64,000 nucleotides of DNA, from positions 62,001 to 126,000 of the forward strand of contig AMYY01000002.1 in assembly GCA_000335735.1 (NCBI GenBank). The letters are read 5' to 3'. The notes beneath the pieces were generated by a model, which worked only from the letters and a program-made list of their open reading frames with translations, did no database searches and had not been told where the DNA came from. The DNA is from an alpha proteobacterium L41A (GTDB taxonomy: Bacteria > Pseudomonadota > Alphaproteobacteria > Caulobacterales > Caulobacteraceae). A program made the translations under genes and the position numbers. Below, piece after piece: positions 16,178 to 26,028 of the stretch. Positions within the stretch are counted from its first letter, which is position 1; every line of letters begins with the position of its first letter.

Positions 16178-17875
16178 TTATCCGATCAAAGCCCGCGCCG
16201 CCGCGCGGGCTTCGTCGGTGATCTCAGCCCCGGACAACATGCGCGCGATCTCTTCCTGGCGGCGCTGGTCGTCCAAGGCGACGACGGTGGTGGTCGTCAG
16301 GCCGTCGCGGTCGGCCTTCATCACCTTCCAGTGGGCATGGCCGCGCGCGGCGACTTGCGGGCTGTGGGTCACGACCAAGACCTGGGCTCCGCTCGACAGG
16401 CGTTTCAGGCGCGAACCCACGGCCTCGGCCACCGCGCCGCCGACGCCCTGATCGACCTCGTCGAAGATCATCACGGGCTGCCGCATATCCTCGCGGCTTG
16501 CGAGCGCGGCCTTCATCGCCAAGGCGAAACGCGCCAGTTCACCGCCCGAGGCGATGGCGTCCAGCGGTCCGAAGTCAGTTCCGGCGTTGGTCGCGATCTG
16601 GAAGCGCACCGTCTCGACGCCGTCAGGCCCGCGTCGGCCCTCGATCGGTTCCAGCGCCACGCGGAACCGCGCGCGCTCCAGCTTCAGCGGGCCCAGTTCT
16701 CCCATGACGGCGGCGGTCAGACGCTCGGCGGCGGCTTCCCGCGCCGAGGTCAGGAAGGTGGCGGCCAGATCATAGGCTTCCGCCGCCTCGGCCGCCTCGC
16801 GCCCGGCATTGGTCAGCGCCTCCTCCCCATCCTCGATCAGCCGAAGCTGCTCGCGCAGGCGAATGCGCAGGGTCGGCAAGGCGTCGACGGTGGTGTGCAG
16901 CTTGCGGGCGGCGGCGCGCAGGGCGAACAGACGCTCCTCGGCCTTGTCCAGACGGCCGGGCTCATAGTCGAAGGCGTCGGCGGCGGCGTCCACGGCGGCG
17001 AGCGCTTCCGCCGCCTCGACCATGGTGCGGTCGATCGCCTCCACGGCGGCCGAGAGTTTGACGATGACCGGATGATCGCCCTCGGCGCCCGCCTGCCCTG
17101 CCCGCTGGCGCGCATGTTCGACGGCCCTCAGCGCCGCGCCCAGCTTCTGGCTCAGCTTGTCGCCGCCCAGTTGGCTGCGCGCGTCGCCCAGATCGGCGAT
17201 AGCCTTTTCGGCGGCCCCCAGCAGGGCGCGTTCGCCCGCCAGTTCCGTCTCTTCGTCGGCGCGCGGATCCAGCGCATCCAGTTCGGAGAGGTTCAGGCTG
17301 ATCTCTTCGCGCCGCGCATCGGCGTCCGCCGCCTGCGCCTTCAGCTCGGCCAGCCTGGCCTCGGCGGCCTTGAGCTTGGCGGAGGCTGAGGCGACCGCCG
17401 ACAACTGCGGCTGCAGTCCGCCGTAGGCGTCCAGCGAGGCGCGGTGCGTTCGCCAGTCCAGCAGGCCCACCGTCTCATGCTGTCCGTGCACCTCGACCAG
17501 GGCCGCGCCGATCTCTCGCACGGCGGTCACACCGGCCGGCTGATCGTTGACATAGGCCCGGCTGCGACCGTCTGCGCCCAAGACGCGCCGCAGGATCAGC
17601 TCCTCGCCCGGCTGAACCTCGAACCCCTTGTCGGCGATCAGGGCCAGCAGATCGGGATCGTCGGGAGCCGAGAAGACGGCGGTGGCCACGGCCTGTTTGG
17701 CGCCATTGCGCACCAGGCCGGCGTCGCCGCGCCCGCCGAGCGCCAGGCCGAGCGCGTCCAGAATGATCGACTTGCCGGCTCCGGTTTCGCCGGTCAGCAC
17801 GGTCAGGCCGCTCTCGACCTCAAGGTCGAGCACGTCCACCAGGACGACGTCACGAATGGAAAGGGCGGTCAGCAT
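16178..17875 (-). CDS. recN: DNA repair ATPase RecN
   Basis: 565 aa, full length. The Walker A motif is GETGAGKSIILDALGLALGG near residue 30, followed by long coiled-coil arms rich in Ala/Glu/Arg. The C-terminal half has the signature segment FASGGELARFALAMKAAL-like sequence (read as IASGGELARFALAMK) and Walker B VMIFDEVDQGVGG. RecN is an SMC-like protein of double-strand break repair. The gene follows bamD with a 76-bp gap, a common alphaproteobacterial order. No obvious LexA box (GTTC-N7-GTTC) is seen upstream. Confidence 0.95.
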   Translation of the reverse strand: MLTALSIRDVVLVDVLDLEVESGLTVLTGETGAGKSIILDALGLALGGRGDAGLVRNGAKQAVATAVFSAPDDPDLLALIADKGFEVQPGEELILRRVLGADGRSRAYVNDQPAGVTAVREIGAALVEVHGQHETVGLLDWRTHRASLDAYGGLQPQLSAVASASAKLKAAEARLAELKAQAADADARREEISLNLSELDALDPRADEETELAGERALLGAAEKAIADLGDARSQLGGDKLSQKLGAALRAVEHARQRAGQAGAEGDHPVIVKLSAAVEAIDRTMVEAAEALAAVDAAADAFDYEPGRLDKAEERLFALRAAARKLHTTVDALPTLRIRLREQLRLIEDGEEALTNAGREAAEAAEAYDLAATFLTSAREAAAERLTAAVMGELGPLKLERARFRVALEPIEGRRGPDGVETVRFQIATNAGTDFGPLDAIASGGELARFALAMKAALASREDMRQPVMIFDEVDQGVGGAVAEAVGSRLKRLSSGAQVLVVTHSPQVAARGHAHWKVMKADRDGLTTTTVVALDDQRRQEEIARMLSGAEITDEARAAARALIG

Positions 17876-17951
17876 CGCGTCAGGCGCCGGCGGAACGAAT
17901 CATGACCGACAGAATCCCGATCCGCGCCGGATTGCACAAGCCGTCGCGTGC

Positions 17952-18806
17952 TCAGCCCGGAATGATCCGCTGCAGCCAGCTCTCGCGCTTGCCCTCGGGC
18001 GCCTTGTCCGGCGTCTGGCCGTTTTCGGTCAGCAGCGCATAGGCCTCGGCATACCAGGGGCTGCCCGGATAGTTGTAGCCCAGCACGGCGCCGTTGCGCG
18101 TCGCCTCTTCCTTCAGACCCAGCTGAAGGTTGACCTCGACCAGACGATACAGGGCTTCGGGCGTGTGCGAGGTGCGCTGGAAGTCCGGGTTGGCGATCAC
18201 GGCCTTGTAACGGTTCAGCGCCGCCAGCGGCTGGTTGGCGCGCTGATAGTAGCGGCCGATGTTCATCTCCTTGCCGGCCAGCTGGTCGTTGACCATGTCG
18301 ATCTTGACGGCGGCGTCCGAGGCATAGGGCGTGCCCGGGTAGCGGCGCGAGACATCCTTCAGACCGGCCAGGGCGGCGGTGGCGTAACCCTGGTCACGAC
18401 CGACGTCGGTGATCTGCTCGAAGTTGCAGACCGCCTTCATGTAGAAGGCGTAGGACGCCGACGGATTGCCGGGAAACAGCTGGATGAACCGGTCCGCCGC
18501 CGCGATGGCGTCGGCATAAGCGTTGTTCTGATAGTAGGCGTAGATTTGCATCAGGATCGAACGACGCGCCCAATCGGAATACGGATGCTGGCGTTCGACT
18601 TCCTGGAAATAGTCAACGGCGTCGGACCAGCGGCGCTGCTGCAGCCGATCATAGCCGGTGTTGTAGAGCGCTTCGACTGGACGTTCCTCATAGGCCAGCT
18701 TGGGGCGGTTCTTGCCCGCGCAGCCTGAAATCGTCACTGCGGCGAGCGCCGCGGCCATCAGCACCATGCCGGAACGGAACTTAGAAGCGGACAAGGACGA
18801 CCCCAT
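17952..18806 (-). CDS. bamD: Outer membrane assembly lipoprotein BamD
   Basis: 284 aa from ATG 18806. The signal peptide ends in the lipobox ISGC with the lipidated Cys at residue 29. Five TPR-like helical repeats follow, including RRWSDAVDYFQEVERQHPYS and YADAIAAADRFIQLFPGNPS, the known BamD pattern with the FIQLFP-type segment. It is part of the BAM complex that inserts beta-barrel proteins. The frame is open for 115 more codons upstream, but these show no conservation and would bury the signal peptide. Confidence 0.92.
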   Translation of the reverse strand: MGSSLSASKFRSGMVLMAAALAAVTISGCAGKNRPKLAYEERPVEALYNTGYDRLQQRRWSDAVDYFQEVERQHPYSDWARRSILMQIYAYYQNNAYADAIAAADRFIQLFPGNPSASYAFYMKAVCNFEQITDVGRDQGYATAALAGLKDVSRRYPGTPYASDAAVKIDMVNDQLAGKEMNIGRYYQRANQPLAALNRYKAVIANPDFQRTSHTPEALYRLVEVNLQLGLKEEATRNGAVLGYNYPGSPWYAEAYALLTENGQTPDKAPEGKRESWLQRIIPG

Positions 18807-18996
18807 GACGTGTGAAGGACGGCCATGAAGCCGTTCCCCGGAAACCAACGCGGCGACCTCTAGCACCCGCAACCGAGCCGCGCCATGCCGAGGAAAACTC
18901 AGCATACGACTTGCCCTGCCCGGCTCCACTGGTAAAGAGCGCGCCAACCGACCGCCGTTCATGGGGGGCGGATGACGGCGAAAGGATGACCGGCCG

Positions 18997-19932
18997 ATGA
19001 AGCTGCTCTCAGGCAACTCCAACCGCGCACTTTCCCAGGCGATCGCCGACCACCTGGATGCGCCCCTGACCAAGGCCCAGGTCAAGCGCTTCGCCGACAA
19101 CGAGGTCTTCGCCATCATCGAGGAAAACGTTCGTGGCGAGGACGTCTTCATCCTGCAATCGACCTCCTATCCGGCCAACGACAATCTGATGGAGCTGCTG
19201 ATCATCACCGACGCCCTGGTGCGGGCCTCGGCGAAACGGATCACGGCCGTCATTCCCTATTTCGGCTATGCGCGTCAGGACCGTAAGACAGGGGGCCGTA
19301 CGCCGATCTCGGCCAAACTGGTCGCCAATCTGATCACCCGCGCCGGCGCCGACCGTGTCCTGACGATGGATCTGCACGCCGGTCAGATCCAGGGCTTCTT
19401 CGACATTCCGACCGACAATCTGGTCGCGACGCCTGTCCTGGCGCAGGACATCAAGGAAAACTACGCCCGCGGCGACGACCTGATGATCGTCTCGCCCGAC
19501 GTCGGCGGCGTTGTGCGCGCGCGCGCCTTGGCCAGCCGCCTGGACGCCGATCTCGCCATCGTCGACAAGCGCCGGCCCAAGGCGGGCGAGAGCGAGGTCA
19601 TGAACATCATCGGCGACGTGCAGGGCCGCCGCTGCATCCTGTTCGACGACATCGTCGATTCGGGCGGCACCCTAGTCAACGCCGCCAAGGCCCTGATCGA
19701 CCAAGGCGCGACGGAGGTTTCGGCCTACATCAGCCATGGCGTCCTGTCCGGCCCCGCCGTCCAGCGCATTACCGACGGCCCGCTGAAGGAGCTGGTGATC
19801 ACCAACTCCATCGAGCAACCCCACGAAGTTTTGAACTGCCCGAAAATCCGAGCGGTTTCCGTGGCTCCGCTGGTCGGAGAGGCTATCCGACGGATCGCGA
19901 ACGAAGAATCGGTGTCGAAACTGTTCGATTAA
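18997..19932 (+). CDS. prs: Ribose-phosphate pyrophosphokinase
   Basis: 311 aa. All class I PRPP synthetase motifs are present: [18 protein letters not shown] at the N-terminus, [10 protein letters not shown] (ATP), [18 protein letters not shown] (divalent cation loop), KRRPKAGE (flexible loop) and [17 protein letters not shown] (PRPP binding). It makes PRPP for nucleotide, histidine and NAD synthesis. Divergent from bamD and followed by its own terminator. Confidence 0.96.
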   Translation: MKLLSGNSNRALSQAIADHLDAPLTKAQVKRFADNEVFAIIEENVRGEDVFILQSTSYPANDNLMELLIITDALVRASAKRITAVIPYFGYARQDRKTGGRTPISAKLVANLITRAGADRVLTMDLHAGQIQGFFDIPTDNLVATPVLAQDIKENYARGDDLMIVSPDVGGVVRARALASRLDADLAIVDKRRPKAGESEVMNIIGDVQGRRCILFDDIVDSGGTLVNAAKALIDQGATEVSAYISHGVLSGPAVQRITDGPLKELVITNSIEQPHEVLNCPKIRAVSVAPLVGEAIRRIANEESVSKLFD

Positions 19933-19961
19933 CCTTCGGATAACCATAAGGCCCGCCTTAT

Positions 19962-19987
19962 AAGCGCCAACAGTATTGGCGCTTTTT
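19962..19987 (+). terminator. Intrinsic terminator after prs
   Basis: A 9-bp perfect stem (AAGCGCCAA with TTGGCGCTT) around CAGTA, the second arm running into TTTTT. It lies 29 bp after the prs stop. Confidence 0.85.
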
Positions 19988-20015
19988 GCGCGCGTAATCG
20001 CCTGAGGAAGTCTCC

Positions 20016-21146
20016 ATGAAAACGGCCCTACTGAGCCGCGGCCTCTCGGCCGCCGCCCTCGCCGCCGCTGTCCTGCTCGCCAGTTGCGAGAGCGGACCCT
20101 CAAAGGCCGAGCTGGAAGCCCAGCGTCTGGCGGCGGAACTGGCCGCCCGCAAGCCGCCCCCCGTGTCGCTGAACCAGGGCGTGGCGGACGCCGCCGCGAT
20201 CTACGTCGCCTTCCTGCGTGAAGCCCAGACGATCCAGCCTGGCGGCTTCCCCGATGCGGAATCGATCCAGGCGGCTCTCCGCAAGGGTTCGGCCTATGAC
20301 GCCGACCAGCTGTCGCGCGGCCTGATCGCTTACGGCGCCATCATCGCCCTGCAGTCGCCCGAGTTCGTCGCCGGCGTGCAGCAGTATGCGATTGATCCGG
20401 CCCAGCGTCAGCGCATGGTCGCCCAGATCGTCGCCGACCCGGCCTATGCCGCCACCCTGCCCGGCGCCGATGCCGCCGCCGGCCTGATCTCGGCGACGGT
20501 CGGCAAGGACGCCATCGCCATGCGCGCCATCGCCGAGGCGATCGAGCAGGACGCCTACACCATCCAGGGCCGCAGCGATCCGCGCCGCCAATGGGCCATC
20601 ACGCCCATTCCGAACCGCGAAGTGCGGCTGGAAAGCGCAAAAACCCTGTCGGCCGTGAAGATGTTGCCGTCGCCAGAGGAATCGAGCCGCCTGTTCGCCG
20701 CCGCCAACAGCGGCACGGGTCTGGGACTTGAGCCGTCGCGCAAGGGCCCGCCCTACACCCCCGCCGTCGTCCGCTCTCTGGCCATCGCGGCTCTGGGCGC
20801 GCTGGGCGCCGGCGGCGACGAGGCCCGGGTCAATACCGAGGCTCTGACGCACGAGCCGAACAGCGAGTTCTGCATGGACATGTCCAAGCTGATGCTGTTC
20901 CAGTGCCTGGCCGCCTCACGCCCCAGCTACGAGGACATCTTCTGCCTGGGCCGTCACATCACCCGCGACTTGGCGACCTGCACCACCGAGGCGACGCAGA
21001 TCACCACCATCGTCGTCGGCGACCCTCAGGAAACCGGCGCCGCGCCGGCGCGCACGCATATCTCCGTCACCGTTCCGCAAGCGACGCCTGTTTCAACCCC
21101 GGCGGTTGCGACCACCCAATCGCTGAACACAACGCCGTCGCGCTAA
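20016..21146 (+). CDS. Lipoprotein of unknown function (376 aa)
   Basis: The N-terminus is a lipoprotein signal: a hydrophobic run ending VLLASCESGPS, with Cys25 as the lipidated residue. Then comes a charged helix (AELEAQRLAAELAAR) and an all-helical middle part. The second half has a cluster of cysteines (FCMDMSKLMLFQCLAA, IFCLGRHITRDLATC). I recognise no named domain. It is probably an outer-membrane or periplasmic envelope protein conserved in Caulobacterales. It has a clear ribosome-binding sequence (GAGGAAG) and its own terminator. Confidence 0.82.
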   Translation: MKTALLSRGLSAAALAAAVLLASCESGPSKAELEAQRLAAELAARKPPPVSLNQGVADAAAIYVAFLREAQTIQPGGFPDAESIQAALRKGSAYDADQLSRGLIAYGAIIALQSPEFVAGVQQYAIDPAQRQRMVAQIVADPAYAATLPGADAAAGLISATVGKDAIAMRAIAEAIEQDAYTIQGRSDPRRQWAITPIPNREVRLESAKTLSAVKMLPSPEESSRLFAAANSGTGLGLEPSRKGPPYTPAVVRSLAIAALGALGAGGDEARVNTEALTHEPNSEFCMDMSKLMLFQCLAASRPSYEDIFCLGRHITRDLATCTTEATQITTIVVGDPQETGAAPARTHISVTVPQATPVSTPAVATTQSLNTTPSR

Positions 21147-21163
21147 GCGACTTCGAACAGAGC

Positions 21164-21198
21164 AAGGCCCGCTCCGAGCGATCGGAGCGGGCCTTTTT
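21164..21198 (+). terminator. Strong intrinsic terminator between the convergent lipoprotein and aceA-operon genes
   Basis: A 14-bp perfect stem (AAGGCCCGCTCCGA with TCGGAGCGGGCCTT) around GCGA, followed by TTTTTC on the plus strand. The minus strand also has AA/TT flanks, so it may work in both directions for the convergent gene ending at 21213. Confidence 0.92.
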
Positions 21199-21212
21199 CG
21201 TTGGCGACTGGC

Positions 21213-21422
21213 CTATTCGTAACCGTGCGCCGCCTCGTTGATGACCTGTGACGGCATGGACGAGAAGTCCACGGCGACGGGCGCCGCGGTCTTGGACTGA
21301 TAGGTCCTCAGCACGTGCGTCAGACGACGACGCACCTCACGTTCGGCCTCCGTGCCGGTGTCGAGCGCCAGGGGCGCCAGGCAGAAGTCGATGATGGCTT
21401 CGGTTCGGGTCAGCGGTTCCAT
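21213..21422 (-). CDS. Small soluble protein downstream of aceA (69 aa)
   Basis: Begins MEPLTRTEAIIDFCLAPLAL and ends with an acidic, aromatic tail. It lies 19 bp after the aceA stop with a good ribosome-binding sequence (GGAAAGGAA), so it is most likely co-transcribed with isocitrate lyase. No family is recognised and no transmembrane segment is visible. The coupling to aceA suggests a link to acetate or glyoxylate metabolism, but that is inference only. Confidence 0.7.
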   Translation of the reverse strand: MEPLTRTEAIIDFCLAPLALDTGTEAEREVRRRLTHVLRTYQSKTAAPVAVDFSSMPSQVINEAAHGYE

Positions 21423-21441
21423 TTGCGGGTTCCTTTCCGGG

Positions 21442-22722
<1,281 letters not shown>

Positions 22723-22819
22723 GGTCGAACTCGGTCTCTGAAGGGCGCGGCCGCAGCCGCCGTCTCGGAGACAAGAACACGCGGCGGTCAAAACTGATAC
22801 AGATCGAACACCGCAAACT

Positions 22820-22867
22820 AAGTCATCTTGTCACACTATGACTTTGCCTGTTCGGTCACGTTGTGAC
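22820..22867. promoter_or_regulatory. Palindromic operator candidates between aceA and its putative regulator
   Basis: GTCAC-ACT-ATGAC at 22830-22842 and GTCAC-GTT-GTGAC at 22855-22867 are two inverted repeats of one shape with centres 25 bp apart. The first sits inside a larger one, AAGTCAT-N11-ATGACTT (22820-22844). The second site ends 8 bp before the regulator ATG, so binding there could give autorepression. Confidence 0.6.
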
Positions 22868-22875
22868 ATCATGCG

Positions 22876-24309
22876 ATGATGAACACCGCCGCTGATCGTA
22901 AACTGTTCCTGGGCGCCCGGCTCAAGCGGCTGCGGCGCGATCTGGGGCTGACCCAGACCGCCATGGCCGCCGATCTGGACGTTTCCCCAAGCTATCTCAA
23001 TCACATAGAACGCAATCAGCGGCCGGTCTCCGCCCAGCTCCTGCTGCGATTGGCGGACACCTATGATGTCGATTTACGCGCGCTGAACCAGGGTGGGGCG
23101 GCGGACGAGGCGCGTCTCACGGAGATCCTGACCGATCCTCTATTCAAGGGTCTGTCCGCGCCCCGGCATGAACTGGTGCAACTGCTGGAGGAGGCGCCTG
23201 GCGTCGCCGACGCCCTGCTGCGCCTTTATCAGGCTTTCGACGACGGCCGCACGCGCGCCCGCGCCGCCGCCGAGACGGGCGAAAGCCTGATCGAGACCAG
23301 CCCCGCCGAATGGGTGCGCGAATACATCCAGTCGCGCGGCAACCATTTTCCCGAACTGGACCAGATGGGCGAAGCCCTGTCCGACGCCCTGTCCGCCGAG
23401 GCGCCCGCCCACGCCGACGGCTTCGAACCCGCCGCCCGTCATCGGTTGGCAGCCAAACACGACCTCGGCGTCCGCACCCTGCCGGCCGAGGTCATGGTGG
23501 AGTGGACCCGCCGCTACGACCTGCACCGCCGCCGCCTGCTGCTGTCGGAAACCCTGGGGCCGTCCTCGCGCGCCTTCGCCATCGCCTATCAACTGGCCCT
23601 GGCCGAGCAAGGGCCAGCGCTCAACGCGCTGGCAGAGGCCGCGAACGCCCCGGACGCGCCCACTCGATCGCTGCTGAAGGTCGCCCTGACCAACACGCTC
23701 GCAGCCGCGACCCTTATGCCCTACGCCGCCTTCCAGCGGGCGGCGGAAGAAACGCGCTATGACCTGGCTCGGCTCCAGGCCCGGTTCGGCGTCAGCTACG
23801 AACAGGCCGCGCACCGCCTGACCACCCTGTCGCGCCCCACCGCGCGCGGCGTGCCCTTCTTCCTGATGCGGGTCGATCAGGCGGGCAACATCTCCAAACG
23901 CTATGCGGCCGGCGCCTTTCCCTTCTCGCGTTTCGGCGGCGCCTGCCCGCGCTGGCGGCTGCATTCGGCCTTCCGCACGCCGGGCCGCATCGTCACCCAG
24001 ATCATCGAGACTCCAGATGGCGGCCGCTGGTTCACCTTCGCCCGGACGGTCGAGCGGCAAGGCCAAGACGGCTATGGCGAGCACCACGACCTCGCCGTCG
24101 GCCTGGGCTGCGAACTGCGTCATGCGCATCGTCTGGCCTACGCCCACGGCATCGACCTGCAGAACCCCGAGGTCACGCCCATCGGCCCGGCCTGCCGCCT
24201 GTGCCACCGCCACCCGTGCGCCGAACGCGCCGCCGCCCCCATCGACCGCCCGCTTGCGGTCGACGACTGGTCCAAGTCCGTCAGCCCCTATCCGTTCGGC
24301 GCGGCCTGA
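22876..24309 (+). CDS. ScfR/RamB-like short-chain acyl-CoA responsive regulator (XRE-type HTH)
   Basis: 477 aa. An N-terminal Cro/CI HTH spans about residues 10-65 (RLKRLRRDLGLTQTAMAADL, then VSPSYLNHIERNQRPVSAQL). A middle region corresponds to the IrrE/ImmA-like domain without a visible HExxH zinc motif. The C-terminal domain contains a cysteine pair region (ACRLCHRHPCAER). This architecture is that of regulators of glyoxylate and propionate metabolism such as RamB. It is divergent from aceA and has palindromes in the shared spacer, so aceA is its likely target. Confidence 0.85.
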   Translation: MMNTAADRKLFLGARLKRLRRDLGLTQTAMAADLDVSPSYLNHIERNQRPVSAQLLLRLADTYDVDLRALNQGGAADEARLTEILTDPLFKGLSAPRHELVQLLEEAPGVADALLRLYQAFDDGRTRARAAAETGESLIETSPAEWVREYIQSRGNHFPELDQMGEALSDALSAEAPAHADGFEPAARHRLAAKHDLGVRTLPAEVMVEWTRRYDLHRRRLLLSETLGPSSRAFAIAYQLALAEQGPALNALAEAANAPDAPTRSLLKVALTNTLAAATLMPYAAFQRAAEETRYDLARLQARFGVSYEQAAHRLTTLSRPTARGVPFFLMRVDQAGNISKRYAAGAFPFSRFGGACPRWRLHSAFRTPGRIVTQIIETPDGGRWFTFARTVERQGQDGYGEHHDLAVGLGCELRHAHRLAYAHGIDLQNPEVTPIGPACRLCHRHPCAERAAAPIDRPLAVDDWSKSVSPYPFGAA

Positions 24310-24312
24310 GGT

Positions 24313-25956
24313 CTAGCGCCTCTGATCGGCCGTGCGGTCGCGGATGGCGTGGAACTCGGCGGTCGGCTTCCACGCAGGCCAGCTCTCGCTGTCGGCCACC
24401 GTCAGCCCCAGCCGATACAGCAGGTCCAGGTTCTGCAAGGCGGCCGTGAAATCATAGTCGGCCCGCCATTCGTCGGTCAGCTTGTGATAGTATTTGGCCA
24501 TCGCCCCCTCGTAATAGGGTTTGCCCGCCTCGATCCCTCCCTCGACGAAGTCACGGCCCGTCCACGGCATCAGCGCCGGCACCCCTCCGGCCGCGAAGTT
24601 GAAATGGTCGGAGCGGTAGTAGAAGCCTTCCTCCGGATAGCCGTCGCCCGTCACCACCCGTCCCTGCACGGCCGCGAACCGGCCCAGGATGTCCTCCAGC
24701 TCGGACTTGCCGACGCCGAACACGGCCACGTCGCGCGTCGCCGGCGTGAAGGGCAGCATGTCGATATTGATGTCCGCCGCCGTCTTGGCCAGCGGATAGA
24801 CCGGATCGGCCGCATAGGCCTCCGACCCCAGCAGCCCCTGCTCTTCGGCCGTGACGTGCAGAAAGACCACGGTGCGCTTCGGCGCCGGTCCGGCCTTGAA
24901 CGCTCGCGCCATTTCGATCAGACCGGCCGTCCCCGACGCATTGTCCCAGGCGCCGTTGAAGATGTCGTCGCCCTCGGCGTTCGGCGTCCGGGCCTTGCCG
25001 ACGTGGTCCCAGTGGGCGGAATAGAAGACGTATTCGTCAGGCCGTTCCGTGCCGGGAATCTTAGCCAGCAGGTTGTTGGAGTGGATGACTTCGGTCGTCT
25101 CGGCGATATCGACGCTGAGCCGTGCGTTCAGATCGATCACCCCGCCCAGACCCGTCGTCTTGGCGCGCGCCAGCGCGGCGCTCAGCGGTTCCCCGCCGAT
25201 GGCCGCTCCCGTCTCCATATTGATCGAACCGGTGAACCGGGCGTCCCTGGCGCCTTTCACCGTCATCTGCGGCCGTGTCGCCCCGGCGACCGCACGCCGC
25301 CAACGCCCATCGACATCCTGTAGGCTGATGACGCCGACGGCCCCACGCCTCAAGGCTTCCTGCGTCTTGTGCGTCCCTGACCCATAGAAGTTGGGGTCGG
25401 CGCCCATGCTGTCCGGCTGCCCACGCAGCACGATCACCACCTTGCCGGTCAGGTCGGCGCTGCCATAGTCGTCCCATTGCGGAGCCGATATGCCGTAACC
25501 GGCGAAGACCAGCGGCGCCTCCCGAACCTTCACAACCGGGTCGGCCGGCCCGGCGCGCAGCGTGATGTCGGTCCCCGAGACCAGCGGATGCGAGACGCCG
25601 TCCACGCCGGCCCAGGACGCCGTCGGCGCCCGCTCTGGCGTGAACCGCACCAGATCGACAGGCTGCAGCCATGATCCGTCGCGCCCGCCCGGCTCTAGCC
25701 CCATCGCCTCGTACTGCGCCTGAAGATAGGCCAGGGTCAGCCGCTCGCCGATCAGGCCGGGAAACCGGCCCTCCATCTCGTCCGACGCCAGATATTTGAT
25801 GTGGTCCGACAGGCGCTGGGCGCTGAACTGAGGCGTCGCGGCCGAGGCGACGGCGAAGGCGTCCAGCTTGGGCGCCGGCGATGCGACCGGCGTCGTCGCG
25901 CAGGCGGCGAGCGCGAGCGCCGCGAGGGCGATCAGGGGTGAACGGCGATGGATCAT
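24313..25956 (-). CDS. M28 family metallopeptidase lipoprotein with PA domain (copy 1)
   Basis: 547 aa. Lipobox LAACATT near residue 19. A protease-associated insert lies at about residues 150-260 (PLVFAGYGISAPQWDDYG). Zinc ligands: SAHWDHVGK (His, Asp), FNGAWDNASGTAGLIEMAR (bridging Asp), VTAEEQGLLGSEAYAADP (Glu catalytic pair), NIDMLPF (Asp), YYRSDHFNFAAGGVPALM (His). It is likely an envelope aminopeptidase. It lies 72 bp downstream of a very similar gene on the same strand, a tandem duplicate. Its stop is 3 bp from the convergent regulator stop. Confidence 0.9.
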   Translation of the reverse strand: MIHRRSPLIALAALALAACATTPVASPAPKLDAFAVASAATPQFSAQRLSDHIKYLASDEMEGRFPGLIGERLTLAYLQAQYEAMGLEPGGRDGSWLQPVDLVRFTPERAPTASWAGVDGVSHPLVSGTDITLRAGPADPVVKVREAPLVFAGYGISAPQWDDYGSADLTGKVVIVLRGQPDSMGADPNFYGSGTHKTQEALRRGAVGVISLQDVDGRWRRAVAGATRPQMTVKGARDARFTGSINMETGAAIGGEPLSAALARAKTTGLGGVIDLNARLSVDIAETTEVIHSNNLLAKIPGTERPDEYVFYSAHWDHVGKARTPNAEGDDIFNGAWDNASGTAGLIEMARAFKAGPAPKRTVVFLHVTAEEQGLLGSEAYAADPVYPLAKTAADINIDMLPFTPATRDVAVFGVGKSELEDILGRFAAVQGRVVTGDGYPEEGFYYRSDHFNFAAGGVPALMPWTGRDFVEGGIEAGKPYYEGAMAKYYHKLTDEWRADYDFTAALQNLDLLYRLGLTVADSESWPAWKPTAEFHAIRDRTADQRR

Positions 25957-26028
25957 TGAACGGACTCTACAGGCGAAATGGCAAAGGGGCGGAGATTCCT
26001 CCCCGCCCCATCTCGATTTGTAAAAAGA

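Noticed and set aside
16178-17950. LexA-type box upstream of recN
   Set aside because: Only one GTTC half is present in the 17876-17950 spacer; no second half at the right distance.
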